Assembly (NCBI RefSeq): GCF_002127325.2
Contig: NC_035444.2
Location: 85,177,675-85,241,674 of the forward strand
Reading direction: 5' to 3'
Length of the DNA stretch: 64,000 nt
DNA from: Helianthus annuus
Taxonomy: Eukaryota; Streptophyta; Magnoliopsida; Asterales; Asteraceae
Made by a program: the position numbers and the translations under genes. Positions 34,632 to 46,129 of the stretch are shown piece after piece; position 1 is the stretch's first letter, and each line of letters starts with the position of its first letter. Under the pieces are notes generated by a model. That model was not told the origin of the DNA. It saw only the letters and a program-made list of their open reading frames with translations, and did no database searches.

Positions 34632-34691
<60 letters not shown>

Positions 34692-34775
34692 CAATCTTTT
34701 AGAAACAATTTTAATAATAATAAGTCTAATAACACTACTGTTGGAAATTCTGGTTTGCCTTTTACATCTGAGTAG
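33717..34775 (+). pseudogene. Copia gag with zinc knuckle and poly-Asn tract
   Basis: Starts MDGSTSVTLISK. The UBN2-type gag core is visible (LKGTENYTVWASAMKHALEA, ADYYNRLTTMWKQFD), followed by a CCHC knuckle CTHCNMIGHTVDRCFEVIGY. A TAA at 34130-34132 interrupts the frame (the next frame is continuous, so a point change), a one-base shift lies near 34465, and the frame ends at TAG 34773-34775. Between 34580 and 34690 an (AAT/AAC)n microsatellite encodes a run of about 40 Asn. The gag protein would coat the RNA; this copy cannot encode it. Confidence 0.9.
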
Positions 34776-34835
34776 ATAACAAAGTTGTTGAGTTTAGTTG
34801 GTGAAAAAAGTGGAACTGATCCATAATTTTCAAAT

Positions 34836-35453
34836 ATGGGAGGTGAGTCCGTTTGTGTCAATAACTTTGTTAGTTGTTCTAGTTATGTTGAGTTTAATAG
34901 TAGTATCATGTGGGTTATAGATTCTAGGGCTAATCAACATATGGTTAATGATGATAAAAAAATGTTTAATGTAATTGATGTCTCAGAATTGGATCTTAAA
35001 GTTAGTCACCCCAATGGAACTAGTGTTAAAGTTATGAAAATTGGTAATATAAAATTGATAAATGGGGTGGTTTTACAAGATGTCTTTTATGTTCCAGGAT
35101 ATAATGTAAATCTTCTATCAGTTCATCGACTTGCTATGGATAATCAAATTTCTATGATTTTTAATGAAAATAATTGTGCATTACAGGATTCCAAATCAAG
35201 GAAAGTCCTGGTGATTGGTAGACAGGATAGTGGTTTATATTTTGTTGGTAATAATGGTAATTCTATGAATGTTTGTTTTAATAGTTCTGTGAAGTCTTGT
35301 ACTTGGCATAGTAGGTTAGGACACCCTTCAGATCATGTCTTAGCTATGTTGAAACAAAGTCTTAATATAAATTCAAGTGATCATGGTCCTTGTGATGTGT
35401 GTCATAGGGCAAAACAAGTTAGAGTCCCATTTCCTTTGAGTGAACACAAATGA
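34836..35453 (+). pseudogene. Copia protease and pre-integrase domain
   Basis: The protease active site reads IDSRANQHM where the family has DSGA, so the essential Gly is replaced by Arg. It is followed by the LLSVHRLAMDNQ region and the GAG-pre-integrase block (TWHSRLGHPSDHVLAMLK and CDVCHRAKQ), which ends the HHCC finger. A TGA at 35451-35453 stops the frame just before the integrase core. Confidence 0.88.
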
Positions 35454-36211
35454 AAGTTTGTTGGTGACTTAATACATTTAGACTTATGGGGTCCTTATAA
35501 AATAGCAAGTTATGATGGTTTTAAATACTTTCTAACTGTTGTAGATGATTACTCTAGGTCTGTGTGGTGTTATTTTCTATCAAACAAAGCTGAAGTTTAA
35601 AAGATTTTTATAAACTTGTGTTAACTCAGTTTAAAAGGAAAATTAAGGTTTTTAGAAGTGATAATGGGACATAATTTGTTAATAACCGAATGAACATATT
35701 TTGTAAGTCTAAGGGTATTTTACATCAAATTTCTTGTTCCTATACATCACAACAGAATGGTGTGATGGAGAGGAAACATAGGCATCTTCTAAACATAGCT
35801 AGGGCCCTGATGTTTCAGGGTGGTCTGCCTTTAAGATTCTAGTCTGATTGTGTGCTAACTGCTGTGTATTTAATTAACAGGTTACCTTCTAGTGTGTTGA
35901 ATGGTAGGAGTCCTTTTGAAATGATGTTTGGCTTTAGTCCCTCTTTATCTCATTTAAGAAACTTTGGATGTTTGTGTTTTAGTACAATTCTAACTGAATC
36001 TGATAAGTTTGCATCTCATGCAGACAAGTGTGTTTTTCTTGGCTATTCAAATGTGAAAAAAGGGTATAAGTTGTGGAGTTTAGACAGTAAAAATATATTC
36101 TTTTCTAGAGATGTAAAATTTTATGAAAATGTATACCCTTTTAAGGTTAAATCTTTTGATAGTCAAGAAACTGTTTGTGAAAAAAATTTAAATCATATTG
36201 ATTTTTTTTGA
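35454..36211 (+). pseudogene. Copia integrase core
   Basis: The D-D-E core is recognisable: D (LIHLDLWGPY), then VVDDYSRSVW, then D (FRSDNGT) and E (NGVMERKHRHL), followed by AVYLINRLPSSVLNGRSPFE and the GYSNVKKGYKLW end. Stops or shifts occur at about 35597, at TAA after SDNGT (about 35671) and at TAG near 35840. The last piece is open from 35852 to 36211. Confidence 0.88.
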
Positions 36212-37890
36212 AAATTATGCATCTGAAGTTCCTAATATACCCAATGATGAAGAGGGTATAAATGGTGACAATAATCTTATTAGTGATGATCAGCAACCAT
36301 TATCACCCTCTACATGAGCCCCTGATCCTGGCGTTGATCATGGTTAACAGTTAGGACAGGAGAGCAGTAGTGGTCAGGTAACAATGGCGGGGCAGTGGAC
36401 ACTTTAGGTTTAAATGTAGACACCAACCTATATGAGGGTACACAAAATGTTAGATGATCTTCTAGAAGTGTTTCTATGCCAAAAAGATTGGATGGTTTTG
36501 TACTTGATGGTAAAGTTAAATATGGTATAGATAGGGTGGTTAATTACTCTTATTTGTCTGCTGAGAATTATTGTTTTGTTAGTTCTTTGAATAAAGTTGT
36601 AGAACCAATTAATTATAGTAAGGCTGCCAAAGATATTAGGTGGGTTGAGGCTATGAATGCTGAAATGGAGGCCTTGTTTAAAAACAATACATGGGTTTTA
36701 GTTGATTTGCCACCCAATAGAAAACCTATTCGATGCAAATGGGTGTATAAGGTCAAATATAAAGCTAATGGTGAAATTGAACGTTTTAAAGCAAGATTAG
36801 TAGCCAAAGGCTACAATCAAAGAGAAGGGATAGATTTTAGTGAAACCTTCTCTCCCTTTGTTAAAATGGTAACAATAAGGTGTGTTATTTGTCTTGCAGT
36901 GAAAAATAAGTGGCCTATGTTTCAACTTGATATTAATAATGCGTTTTTGTATGGTTCATTGTCTGATTATATATATATGTCGTTACCCCCAGGTTATTAT
37001 TCAAAGAATGAAACAAAGGTTTGTAAGCTTGTAAAGTCCTTATATGGACTTAAACAAGCACCTCATAAATGGAATGAAAATTGACAGAGGTTTTAGAAAA
37101 AAATGGTTTTAAGCAAAGCTTATGTGATCATTCTTTGTTTATTTTGTGCAAAGATTCTGTGTTTGTTGTTTTACTTGTGTATGAGATGATATAGTCTTAA
37201 CCGGAAACAATGTTAATGAAATAAATAAAGTTAAAAAACTGTTAAGTGATAGTTTTAAGATAAAAGACTTAGGTAAGCTAAAGTATTTTCTTGAAATATA
37301 GGTTTTGTATGATGAAAATGATGTTTGTTTGAATCAAAGAAAATACTGTTTGGAGTTGTTAAATGAATTTGGGTTGTTAGGGTGTAAACGTGTTTCAACT
37401 CCCATTGAACAAAACTATATAGTCTCATCTAAAACTGAGAAAAATCCAGTTTTGTTAAAAGATGTCACTAATTTTCAAAAGTTAATAGGAAAGTTAATAT
37501 ATCTTTCTTTAACCAGATCTGATATATCATTTGTTGTCCAGTTTTTGAGTCAACTTATGCATAGTCCGACTGAGTCATATTTAAAGGTTGCTTAGATACT
37601 TAAAGTCTTGTCCTGGTAAAGGGTAAAAGTTTAAATCTGAAAATGTGTTAGATCTGTTGGGTTATGCTATTTCTGAATGGGGTAAGTGTTTAATAACTCG
37701 GATGTCCGTAACTGGGTTTTGCATATTTTTGGGCTCTTCTTTGGTTTCGTGGAAGAGTAAAAAACAAAGTGTAGTATCAAGGTCAACTGCTGAAGCAGAA
37801 TACAGAGCCATGTGTTCTGCTACTTGTGATATTATGTGGATTAAGAATTTGTTGAAGGAACTCAAAGTTTGTGAATGCATTTTGTATGTC
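36212..37890 (+). pseudogene. Copia reverse transcriptase and RNase H 5' part
   Basis: RT_copia begins with [18 protein letters not shown], then [48 protein letters not shown] and [16 protein letters not shown], ending at TGA 37082-37084. The YVDD active site should lie near 37170 but reads with a frameshift (VYEM), so the catalytic loop is destroyed. RT and RNase H pieces resume at 37305-37595 (GKLIYLSLTRSDISFVV) and 37645-37890 (SVTGFCIFLGSSLVSWKSKK, STAEAEYRAM). A linker with stops fills 36212-36475. Confidence 0.88.
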
Positions 37891-37895
37891 CATAG

Positions 37896-38596
37896 TTAGA
37901 AATCTGTCTGTATTTGTAACGTTTAAAGTCTTGAGTCTGTATTATACTGGACAAAGGTTTCGCTAGGTGTTACTAGGTTATGTTATATTAGGATATGGTA
38001 CGGTACGACACGATGCGAGATCAGATATGACCAGACATGACCAGACATGATGTCATCATGACTAAATGATGACATCATATCAACGTCACATCCATGAGAT
38101 AACAAAACAACAAATAAGAAGTCTGCATGGAAACTTTATATTCAACAAATAAGAAGCTTGCATGGTACGAACCCCGGGGACTTGCATGGGACTTCGTTCG
38201 AAGGGTGGTTGCTTGGGATCGTACGAAGTCGTGTATGGGTTTGGTACGATGCCACACTATCTATAAATAGCTCAACAGTCCCTTCGTACAAGATAGAGAC
38301 TTCAGTGAACACATCAGAGAACATATCTTCATACACATCAAGTTCTTATCAACTGTTCTTCAATGTTCATAATCAACATCTTACAAGACATTCTCGGTTT
38401 CGTTATGATTATCATATTTCGAGTGTCGAGTGTATGTAGATCGAGTCGAAACTCTGTCCGGTTGTCGTTTGAATCATAATAAACGTTGATTATTTATGAT
38501 TGATTGTCACGATTACAGTTCGGTTTAACGGATTCCACACGTTAAAACAAAATCATCGCAGATCTTGTGTTCGTTTACGAACCGATCTTGAACTCA
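37896..38596 (+). mobile_element. Solo-LTR-like insertion within copia RNase H
   Basis: About 700 bp separate the two halves of the RNase H frame. CATAG occurs immediately on both sides (37891-37895 and 38597-38601), a candidate 5-bp target duplication, and the insert ends CA. It carries a TATA box CTATAAATAG (38261-38270) near its middle and AATAAACG (38478-38485), an arrangement expected of an LTR. The first base pair is TT, not TG, so the left end is decayed or misplaced. It is not a copy of the host copia LTR. Confidence 0.5.
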
Positions 38597-38601
38597 CATA
38601 G

Positions 38602-38877
38602 TTGATGTTAGGTTACCTGTAAATTTGTTTTGTGATAGCAAAGCTGCTATGTCCATAGCTTCTAATCCTGTATTTCATGAAAGGACAAAGCATTTTGAAC
38701 TGGACTTACATTTTTTGAGAGAGAAAGTTGCATGCAGTATAATACATCCTGAGAAAGTTGACACAGAATGTCAACTTGTAGATGCATTTACTAAAGGGCT
38801 TTTAGTGTCACAACATGAAATATTTTGTGACAAATTGGGACTTGTTAATATGTTCAAACATATGAATGAAGGGGGAA
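38602..38877 (+). pseudogene. Copia RNase H 3' part and polypurine tract
   Basis: The frame VNLFCDSKAAMSIASNPVFH, then ERTKHFELDLHFLREKV, and KGLLVSQHEIFCDKLGL are the usual copia RNase H end. The terminal GAAGGGGGAA (38868-38877) next to the 3' LTR is the PPT. Confidence 0.88.
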
Positions 38878-39370
38878 TGTTAAAAGAAGAGAATTAATTT
38901 CTCATTCATATGTTTTATTTATTGGGCTTTTGTAAGCCTGGTATTATCAGTTGGCTTGTGAGAAGTATGGGCTCATGTACGTTGATGTGTTTGTTACGGT
39001 TTTTTTAGTCGTTATAATAGGTTGAAGAAGTTGGAAAGTCTGAGGGGCGGGCTTTATGTAAATTCTGAGGGACCGCGATCATCTTCAGCGAATCTTGTGG
39101 ACTAAAGTGTAACATTTTTATGAGCTGGTATAAAAGGGAAGAGTCTGGACTATTCTCATTATTCACCCCTCACAGCCTCTCACTTGTTACGCACACCAGT
39201 TTTTCCAGTTCATTCGTTCTAGTTTTTAGGGTTTGTATTGTGTATCGATCTATTTTTGAAGATCGTCTTCTGGTTTAGGTAACTAATAAAGATTTCGTCG
39301 CCGTTTTGTCGCTTCTTTTTTGTTCTGTATTGTTTCTTTATGTTGTGTTGAGCATTCATACCATTTGACA
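38878..39370 (+). repeat. 3' LTR of copia element (493 bp)
   Basis: It starts TGTTAAAAGAAGAG and ends CATTTGACA. It lacks about 120 bp present in the 5' copy and has many substitutions. TATAAAAG at 39130-39137 matches the 5' LTR TATA. Confidence 0.93.
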
Positions 39371-39454
39371 ATATATAATAAATAATTTTCAGTGACAAGC
39401 ATTTATTATCTTAGCTACATTAGATGGCATAATTAAATACAGTGAACCACTTTC

Positions 39455-39746
39455 TGGAGCCTGTGGAGGGCCAGAAACGCTGTAACTTTTGAGTCGAAGA
39501 TCCCGTCAGTCTCGAAGGTTGTGGAAGAATTAAAAGTGAGCTTCTTGTGGGTTAAAAATAGGGCGAGAAGGCCGAGTCTTACGTGGGAGGACTGGAAGTA
39601 TTTCAATGTATCTTGTTTAGATTAGTAGCATTAGATTCCTGTTCATTTTGGGTTTTTTTTCCTTTGCGTGTACGTTCTTGTTAGGGCTAGATCTTTTCTG
39701 GTTAGAGCATGATATAAACTTGGTTTTGTTGGTCGATAAAAAAAAG
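39455..39746 (+). mobile_element. 5'-truncated LINE 3' end
   Basis: The frame FESKIPSVSKVVEELKVSFL then WVKNRARRPSLTWEDWKYF, with stop at 39623-39625, is the extreme C-terminus of an L1-type ORF2. A short 3' UTR and an A-run (39738-39745) follow. Severe 5' truncation is usual for LINE copies. No target duplication was found. Confidence 0.75.
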
Positions 39747-40260
39747 ATTTAGTTGCAAGGGTACCCCCAGAGTCCCGACCAAGTTTGGTTATAAGGTGTG
39801 GTCATGACCCTTATAGTCATCAGGATCCTCCACATCAGCGCCATATCACCTGCTTCTAATCCATCATCCAAAACCATTACCCTAAGGGTGTGGTCATGAC
39901 CCAAACTACTATTATCTTATTTTAATTTATTTTTGTGAAAAGGAAAAAGAAATATTGAAAAAAGAAAGAAGGCTCATGGTTGCCATGGTTTAATCCATGC
40001 CAACCATGGTGAATGAGTCAAAGGGGTGGTGTAGCAATACATTAATGATCCTATATGGCAATTGATGACCCAACTCATACCCCCCACATCCTTTAGCCTT
40101 ATCGGCAATAACATAACTTGATTAATGGTATATTTATTTCATGTGGGTTTTATTGATATCATTTTTATATTTATCAATTAGTTTGAGTACTTTTCATTAA
40201 GTACCCCACTTCATGCTTCAATCGTTTATGTCCTTTCATACTTATTTCTTTTATCACCGT
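39747..40260. other. Intergenic with short repeat motifs
   Basis: AAGG(G)TGTGGTCATGACCC occurs twice in direct orientation (about 39796-39813 and 39885-39903). An inverted CATGGTTGCCATGG/CCAACCATGG pair lies near 39975-40010. They resemble MITE remnants, but I cannot define ends. Confidence 0.35.
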
Positions 40261-41050
40261 ACTAGGTTATAACCCGTGTATTACACGGGTTGAATAAATG
40301 AATTTTATTTACTTAACAATAAAACAATATATCTTTAAAAACATCCTTTATTGCATGGTTGGAATAAATGTAATTTAATATATTAAATAGTAAAAAGTTA
40401 TATCTATAAGAACCATATATATTGTACGGATTGAATAAATGTAATTTTATATACCAAAGAAAAAAAGTTATATCTTTAAAAGCATGTGTATTACACGAGT
40501 TGAATAAATGTAATATTGTTTACCAAATAATAAAAAAGTTATATCTTTAAAAACCCCCGTTTATTACACGGGTTGAATATATTATTTTATATACCAAATA
40601 ATAAGAAATTTATATTTAAAAAAAACTAATGGATATACTCGGTACGCGATAGATATGGTGATTACGGAGATGATTATTGAAAAGAAGATATAGTGGTCAA
40701 ACATGTTATTCAAGAAGCGAATAAGCAACCATTTGAGTGATAAAATATAAATCATATTTAAAAAAACCCTTAAAAATTATGTAATAAAATCAATATAATA
40801 TTTTTTATATTGAAAATAAAAATAAATAAATAATATATTATCACAAAGTTTGGTTTTGATGATAAATAATTTGGCTATTTAAAAATCTCTTAAATTAAAA
40901 ATTTTAATTTAAGAATAATATTTTATTAGAAAAATAGAAGTATTGTATTCGACATTTAAAGTATGATAATATTTAATATTAATTTTTTTATTTAGCTAAT
41001 ATAAGATAGAAAAAAAATATATGATTGAATAGTTGGGGTAAAAGAAAACT
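40261..41050 (-). mobile_element. Helitron-type 3' end with iterated hairpins (minus)
   Basis: On the minus strand this ends ...CCCGTGTAATACACGGG, a short spacer, then CTAGT, the expected Helitron 3' hairpin plus CTRR terminus. Four to five degenerate repeats of the unit ATTTATTCAACCCGTGTAATACACGGG...GATATAACTTTTT run through 40290-40610. The body to about 41050 is inverted relative to 46130-47140. No Rep/helicase is seen, so it is non-autonomous. Confidence 0.65.
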
Positions 41051-41129
41051 AAAAGTTGTAGCTGTTATATAACACGTTAGGTGATATAAATAATGAAGAT
41101 AATATGATATAGAAAATCAAATAAATGAT

Positions 41130-41350
41130 AATATAATGAGAAATATACATTAAATTTAACCTAAATAGTAATTATCTATAGTTAAGTAGAATAGATTAAA
41201 CTAAATAATATTTAGTAGGAGAGTTATCTATAATTAATTAGAAGAGATTAAACTAAATAATAATTATTCATAAGAGATTAAACTAAATAATATTTATTAG
41301 GAGAGCTATCTATAAGAGATTAAACTAAATAATAATTATCCATAAGAGAC
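41130..41350. repeat. AT-rich tandem repeat
   Basis: Units of the form AAGAGATTAAACTAAATAAT with (A/T)TTATCTATAA spacers recur about four times with a period of 50-60 bp. Confidence 0.65.
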
Positions 41351-41403
41351 GTGGCCTAATATGATGACAAGTGTCCTCAAAATGGTTTCTTTTATTATAT
41401 AGT

Positions 41404-41790
41404 ACTAGTGGTATGACCCGTGTGCAAACACGGGTGGTTTTTAGAAAACCATGCATAACACATTTTAATAGAAAGTATAGATAGGTATATCGATATTGTA
41501 TCAAAACGTGTTATCTATTATAGCTAAAGGACAACTATAAACATAGATCATCGGTTATTATATCAGTTACACATACGATTATTTCCATTCTCTTTTCAAA
41601 AAAACAAAGTACCCACCTATTGACAATGTAAATTGCTTATAGACATAAGTACATATAAAAGATGTCTAACAAAGTTAATAGAATTTGAATACAACTTAAG
41701 TTTCAACAAACATTAACTACGAACACACAGTCATCTGCCTCAACAACTTTCACCAAAGCTAAATCAAGGTTGATCAGGCCTTTGACTTCC
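41404..41790 (-). mobile_element. Helitron-type 3' end (second family)
   Basis: The minus strand ends in CCCGTGTTTGCACACGGG, a spacer, and CTAGT (41404-41408; hairpin 41417-41434). The adjoining text GGTTTTTAGAAAACCATGCAT is shared with 63736-63790, so both are one family. Where its 5' end lies to the right is unknown. Confidence 0.6.
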
Positions 41791-41885
41791 AGCAGTCCTT
41801 TTGACTTCAACAGACTTTAGACTTCAGCAGATTTTTGTGTATAACAACCTTTATAAATCAGCAGACTTTAGAAATCAGCAGATCT

Positions 41886-42345
41886 TTATTCTCTCATCAA
41901 CCTTTCCCAGATTTGATCTTTGAATTTGAGCTCAAAATCTAAGGAATCAGTATCATCTTCATCCCTATCAAGATGAAGGTTAAAAAGATCTTGGAGGTCA
42001 ACTGGATTCAGACCAAGTGCATTCTCCCTTGATATCTTTTCAACACTACCATCAGAATTGAGCAAAGTCAATACATGGGTCTGTTTGTCAGACTTCCACT
42101 TTAGTATTTTTGGGTTTGATGGGTTTCTTGGGATAAGTTTTATTTGAGAGGAGTTTGGCGATTGAGGCCTGTTTGCCAACCTTTGAAGTGTTTGAGCAAC
42201 TTGAGCTTGTAGTTGCAACGAAGCATCATCCAATCCATATCGTAATTGATTTCTGGTAGCCTCTTTTCTGATTTCAGCTTCTCTCTTTTCATCTTCCTCA
42301 TCAATCAGTTATTGTCTTTTTCTCTGGTTCAAGACAGTGATGGCT
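41886..42345 (-). pseudogene. Unidentified protein fragment
   Basis: A minus-strand frame from 42233 (MDDASLQLQAQVAQTLQRLA) extends upstream without an ATG to about 42345 (EEDEKREAEIRKEATRNQLR), interrupted by one TAA near 42300. The continuation ILKWKSDKQTHVLTLLNSDG, then LGLNPVDLQDLFNLHLDRDE, ends at 41886. Charged, helical, with coding-like texture, but I recognise no domain. It may be a gene or retroelement fragment carried by the adjacent Helitron-type sequence. It is too short and broken to be a complete gene. Confidence 0.4.
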
Positions 42346-42349
42346 AGTT

Positions 42350-45278
42350 ATTAACATAGGGGTTAGGGTGGTTGGAAATGGGAGTATCGGTTGCAAATAA
42401 CCAAAAACCCAATTAGAGGGACTAAAAGTGGCATGTGGGTAAAAATTTATAAAAATTCAGATTTATAAGTGTGTGTGTAGTGTGTATGTCGACACACACA
42501 TGAAGAAGAAAATGGGTTCTTCCCTACAACCCCATAAATTGATGAAATTAAACAAGGATGTGAAGCCAAAACACTTGCATGAATGAATATTCTTCACCAT
42601 CTAGCTTTAATAAACATGTGGTAAGTTGTAATTTGTGGTTTAGTGATTTTGTATGAAGTGGGTTCATGATAAATCCTTGATAAAGTATGAAATTAAGCAT
42701 GAATGTGTGTTAAAGTCACCAAATAGAACTAAAACTATGAATGATTTTAAGTAATTTGTTGTTTAAAAGTGAAACCCACTTGAAGTAGTGAAGATGGGGA
42801 CATGGGTGTGTTACCCATGTCCAATTCTTGTGTAAATTCTTGTATTATGTTCTATGTTCGATTCTTATTAGTTAGATTGACTATGGTTTGGAAGTAATGT
42901 GATTGTAGTTATTGTTGATGATTGAAAGCAAGAGGTAGAAGATGGGCATGAAATACTTGTACATTGTGCCTTAATTGTAGTACACCCACCAAGTGTTTGA
43001 TGAAATGCCTAAGTGACAATTTTAGATGAATTTGTGTACAAGTGATGGATGGAAATGTGTAGAATGTAACAATGAGGTAATTAATGATACGTTAGCATGA
43101 GATATGTGTTTTGGATGAAATATATGAGGGTATTTAGTTTGATAAAATGATTTTGGTAAAAAGTATGCTTAGGAGTTGTACTCCTTACTTAAATGGTGTG
43201 GTGAATATCATGTGTCGGACTAGCTGCTTAATGGTAATTTGGATATGGATGTGTACTAAATGCATAGCTTATGGATTTACTAGTAATGGATGATATTTAG
43301 TTTATGTTGAATTGCTAACTTTGAATGTGGTTGACAATTGTAGGATCATGAGAACATTAGTATTAATGTTCTGAGTTGGTTATATGTGCATGATGTAATT
43401 AATCGGTCACGTGATTGTATGTGTCCTAAAACATGAGTATGAAACGTGTATAATGTCATTAGAATGGTCTACTACATCAATATGGACATAGGTTCCTAAA
43501 TTGGAAATTTGTATGATTGATCGTTGACTTTCTGAAAAGTCAACGACTATATGAGTAGAATGGTTAGACTTATGGATGTTGTAGTAAGATTATGAAGAAT
43601 CACATTATATGGGGTAGACCAACTATGTGTGTATGTATGATGATGGATTAAATTGTGTAGATGTTGGGCGGTGTGATTTTCAATTCATGTCCTATACATG
43701 CTAATGATTTGACAAATGAAAAGTCAACGTAGTTAAGAGTTGGAAATAAATGTTGATGTGAATGAACATGCATACTAACAATGTTGTGGACATGATGACA
43801 TGAAAGGGTAGGAATCACGTTAGCATGGACTCAAGCACGAAAGGCTAACGGGTCAAAAGGAGGCAACAAAGTAAGCACGAACAAGAGCGCTTAAGGTAAG
43901 TAATTCCGACTCACTTTTTAATATTTAAAGGAAAGCTTTTTATGTATGAAAATAGCAATAAGGTAAGGATGTGTAAATAATGGTAGTACTAAGGAAAGCG
44001 TTGTTGTAGTGAGTCATAAGTAGTTAACCATGTCGGAAACAAGACGGTAATACCAAATGGATCAAAATCTAGAAAGTTAGATAAAGTAAAGGTTTTGGCT
44101 ATAGGGACATGGGGTTAGGTGTTAGAATGATTTAGGGGCTTGGGAAATGTTATTTTTTGATTTGGGATGTTCGGGATGCCTGAATGGGGGTTTTAACGGC
44201 TAAAACAAGAAAAACAGCGATAGGTTGCCAGACATGGCATCGCCGATGCGGCAGTATGCCGTCGCCGACGCAACCATGGGCCGTCGTCGACGCCACACGT
44301 GGGACAAAAATGTTGTTTTTGTTTCTTCTTCGTACCCTGAGCTTCATACCTCCTAGAACCTATCCGTAGCCTGTTATATTTCCGAAATGTACCCTAAACT
44401 CATTTAAGGAGTGTGTATGAGGTGCGGGTAAAAAGAGAGCGGGTATGCATGTATACGTGTGACAAAATAAGTATGTAAGCCTTGTATGCACGGATTTAAT
44501 TGTATGTTTGTAGATGGAAGCCATAGTTAAACATGATTAGAAATTAGTACGCCCATAGACTAGTATGTACAAGATTTGTATGCATAGATGTGGTGACTAA
44601 GATTCGTTAGAATGAGTATGTAAACAAGTAAGTTATATGTATAAGTTTGGGTAGGAAGGTATGTTTGTTCGTAATAGAATTTATTATACACGAAGAGTTG
44701 GATTAGACAATATCTATGCGTGTTATTTAACAGTATGTTTCCGAATGAGTGAGAAATGGATGAAGGTATATTTGTTGTTAATATATGTGAGTATTGACGA
44801 TGCTAACCGGGTTGCTTTTGAGAATGAAATGAAATGCATGTACATTATTGTTGACTCGTGGAAGGTTAGACACCGAAATGAAATGCTTGAATTCAAATGA
44901 ATACCGAATGAAATGTATATGAGAATAGAACGCGACGTGATCCCTTAATTACAAATCTTAGGTTATATACATAATGTCACCAAAGTACTAATAGTATGAA
45001 TGTATGTGATGAATGCAGGTTGTACAGAATTATGAATCGTCATCATGAAGGACAAGTGATTGAAGATCGAGTTAAAGAGATATGGATTGTACGGAATGGG
45101 TGGTTATGTAGTTTGTATTAGTATGTTATATTTGATACATTAATGAAGGGTGAATGATGTAATTCTTGAAGTTGTTTTTAAATGGTTTTCAAGTATAATA
45201 GAACATTTATAAAGAAAGAAATTTTATGGTACGTATTTCCGTTGCGTCTTTTCTGTTAAAATGTGTTAGGGTGTTACA
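42350..45278 (+). repeat. Long LTR-like non-coding tract
   Basis: About 2.9 kb without genes ends at AGGGTGTTACA (45268-45278), the typical right terminus of a plant chromovirus LTR. The beginning is not resolved: no TGTAACACC is present. The tract has short GC-richer patches (44210-44310) in AT-rich DNA. It could be an old truncated solo LTR in plus orientation. Alternatives are not excluded. Confidence 0.35.
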
Positions 45279-46129
45279 TTTTCAAATGAAGGATGCCACA
45301 CATTTTAATATTATAATCTTCAATAAACATGAATGTCAACTTCTATTAAAAAAACTCACCTTTGATTCAGCTAGAATAAGAATATATTAACAATGTAGAA
45401 GGTTATCTACAAGTTAGTGACGATCCTAATTATCATTTTTTTTGCAGTGACTATAACTCATCAATTAGTAATATTATCTATGTTTTCTTACATTATTTTT
45501 CTTTTACTATTTTTTCTCTGTAATAATATTTACAAATTATTATGTGGTTATCACATGTAGATCCTTTTGAAATTAATTAAGATGGTTTAGATGAGTTTTC
45601 TAAAATGAAGATTGAAGTTCTTAATGTAAATACTTGGCTTATGAAGCTCCGTAGAGAGAATATTGATGTTCATAAAAGGTTTGTAATGCATTACTCATAT
45701 TAGTGATTAATATTATTTTAGTTTTTACTAAATTTGTTAATTTCTTATTAATATATTTTCTTTCACATACATTGTTTACAACAGGTTCAGTGTTATTTGA
45801 TGGTTATGATATCACGTCGAAGATATTTCGTTAGGTGATGATTGTTTTTTCAATTAATCAACAACGAATACAAGGTTATTGGTTACGAAGCTTCAAAAGG
45901 CAGAAGTATTAGATTAACAGGCTTTCAATTGATATTTGGCACTACAGACACGTAATTTCATCAATTATTTATGTTTTTGTTTTAATTATATCAATAGTAA
46001 GTCGGTTGTTTTATTTACTTTATGAACCTGTGAATTTCATAATAATTTATTTTGAAGAATTACGACATGTTCATCATGTTACATGTAATGTTTTTTTGTC
46101 AAGACCTCAAAACCATATTACGTTGTCTG
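45279..46129. other. AT-rich spacer with weak exon-like text
   Basis: At 45575-45690 a plus frame reads DGLDEFSKMKIEVLNVNTWL then MKLRRENIDVHKR, followed by a possible GT splice site and a later AG at about 45784. I do not recognise the protein and no continuation is convincing. It may be a captured exon fragment. Confidence 0.3.

Larger units (their letters stand above)
32280..39370 (+). mobile_element. Ty1/copia retrotransposon, complete but decayed
   Basis: The element spans 7.1 kb, with LTRs at 32280-32893 and 38878-39370, PBS and PPT in place, and the 5-bp duplication ATATA at 32275-32279 and 39371-39375. The internal order gag-protease-integrase-RT-RNase H is the copia order. The LTRs differ at many positions and the 3' copy lacks about 120 bp, so this insertion is clearly older than chromovirus copy 1. 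Multiple nonsense codons and shifts disrupt every domain. Confidence 0.95.

Noticed and set aside
34461..34694. Minus-strand poly-Ile/Val ORF
   Set aside because: Reverse translation of the AAT microsatellite in copia gag.
45575..45850. Possible two-exon gene with GT/AG borders
   Set aside because: Only about 40 residues in the first piece, no recognisable family, and the second piece is not open in a matching frame.
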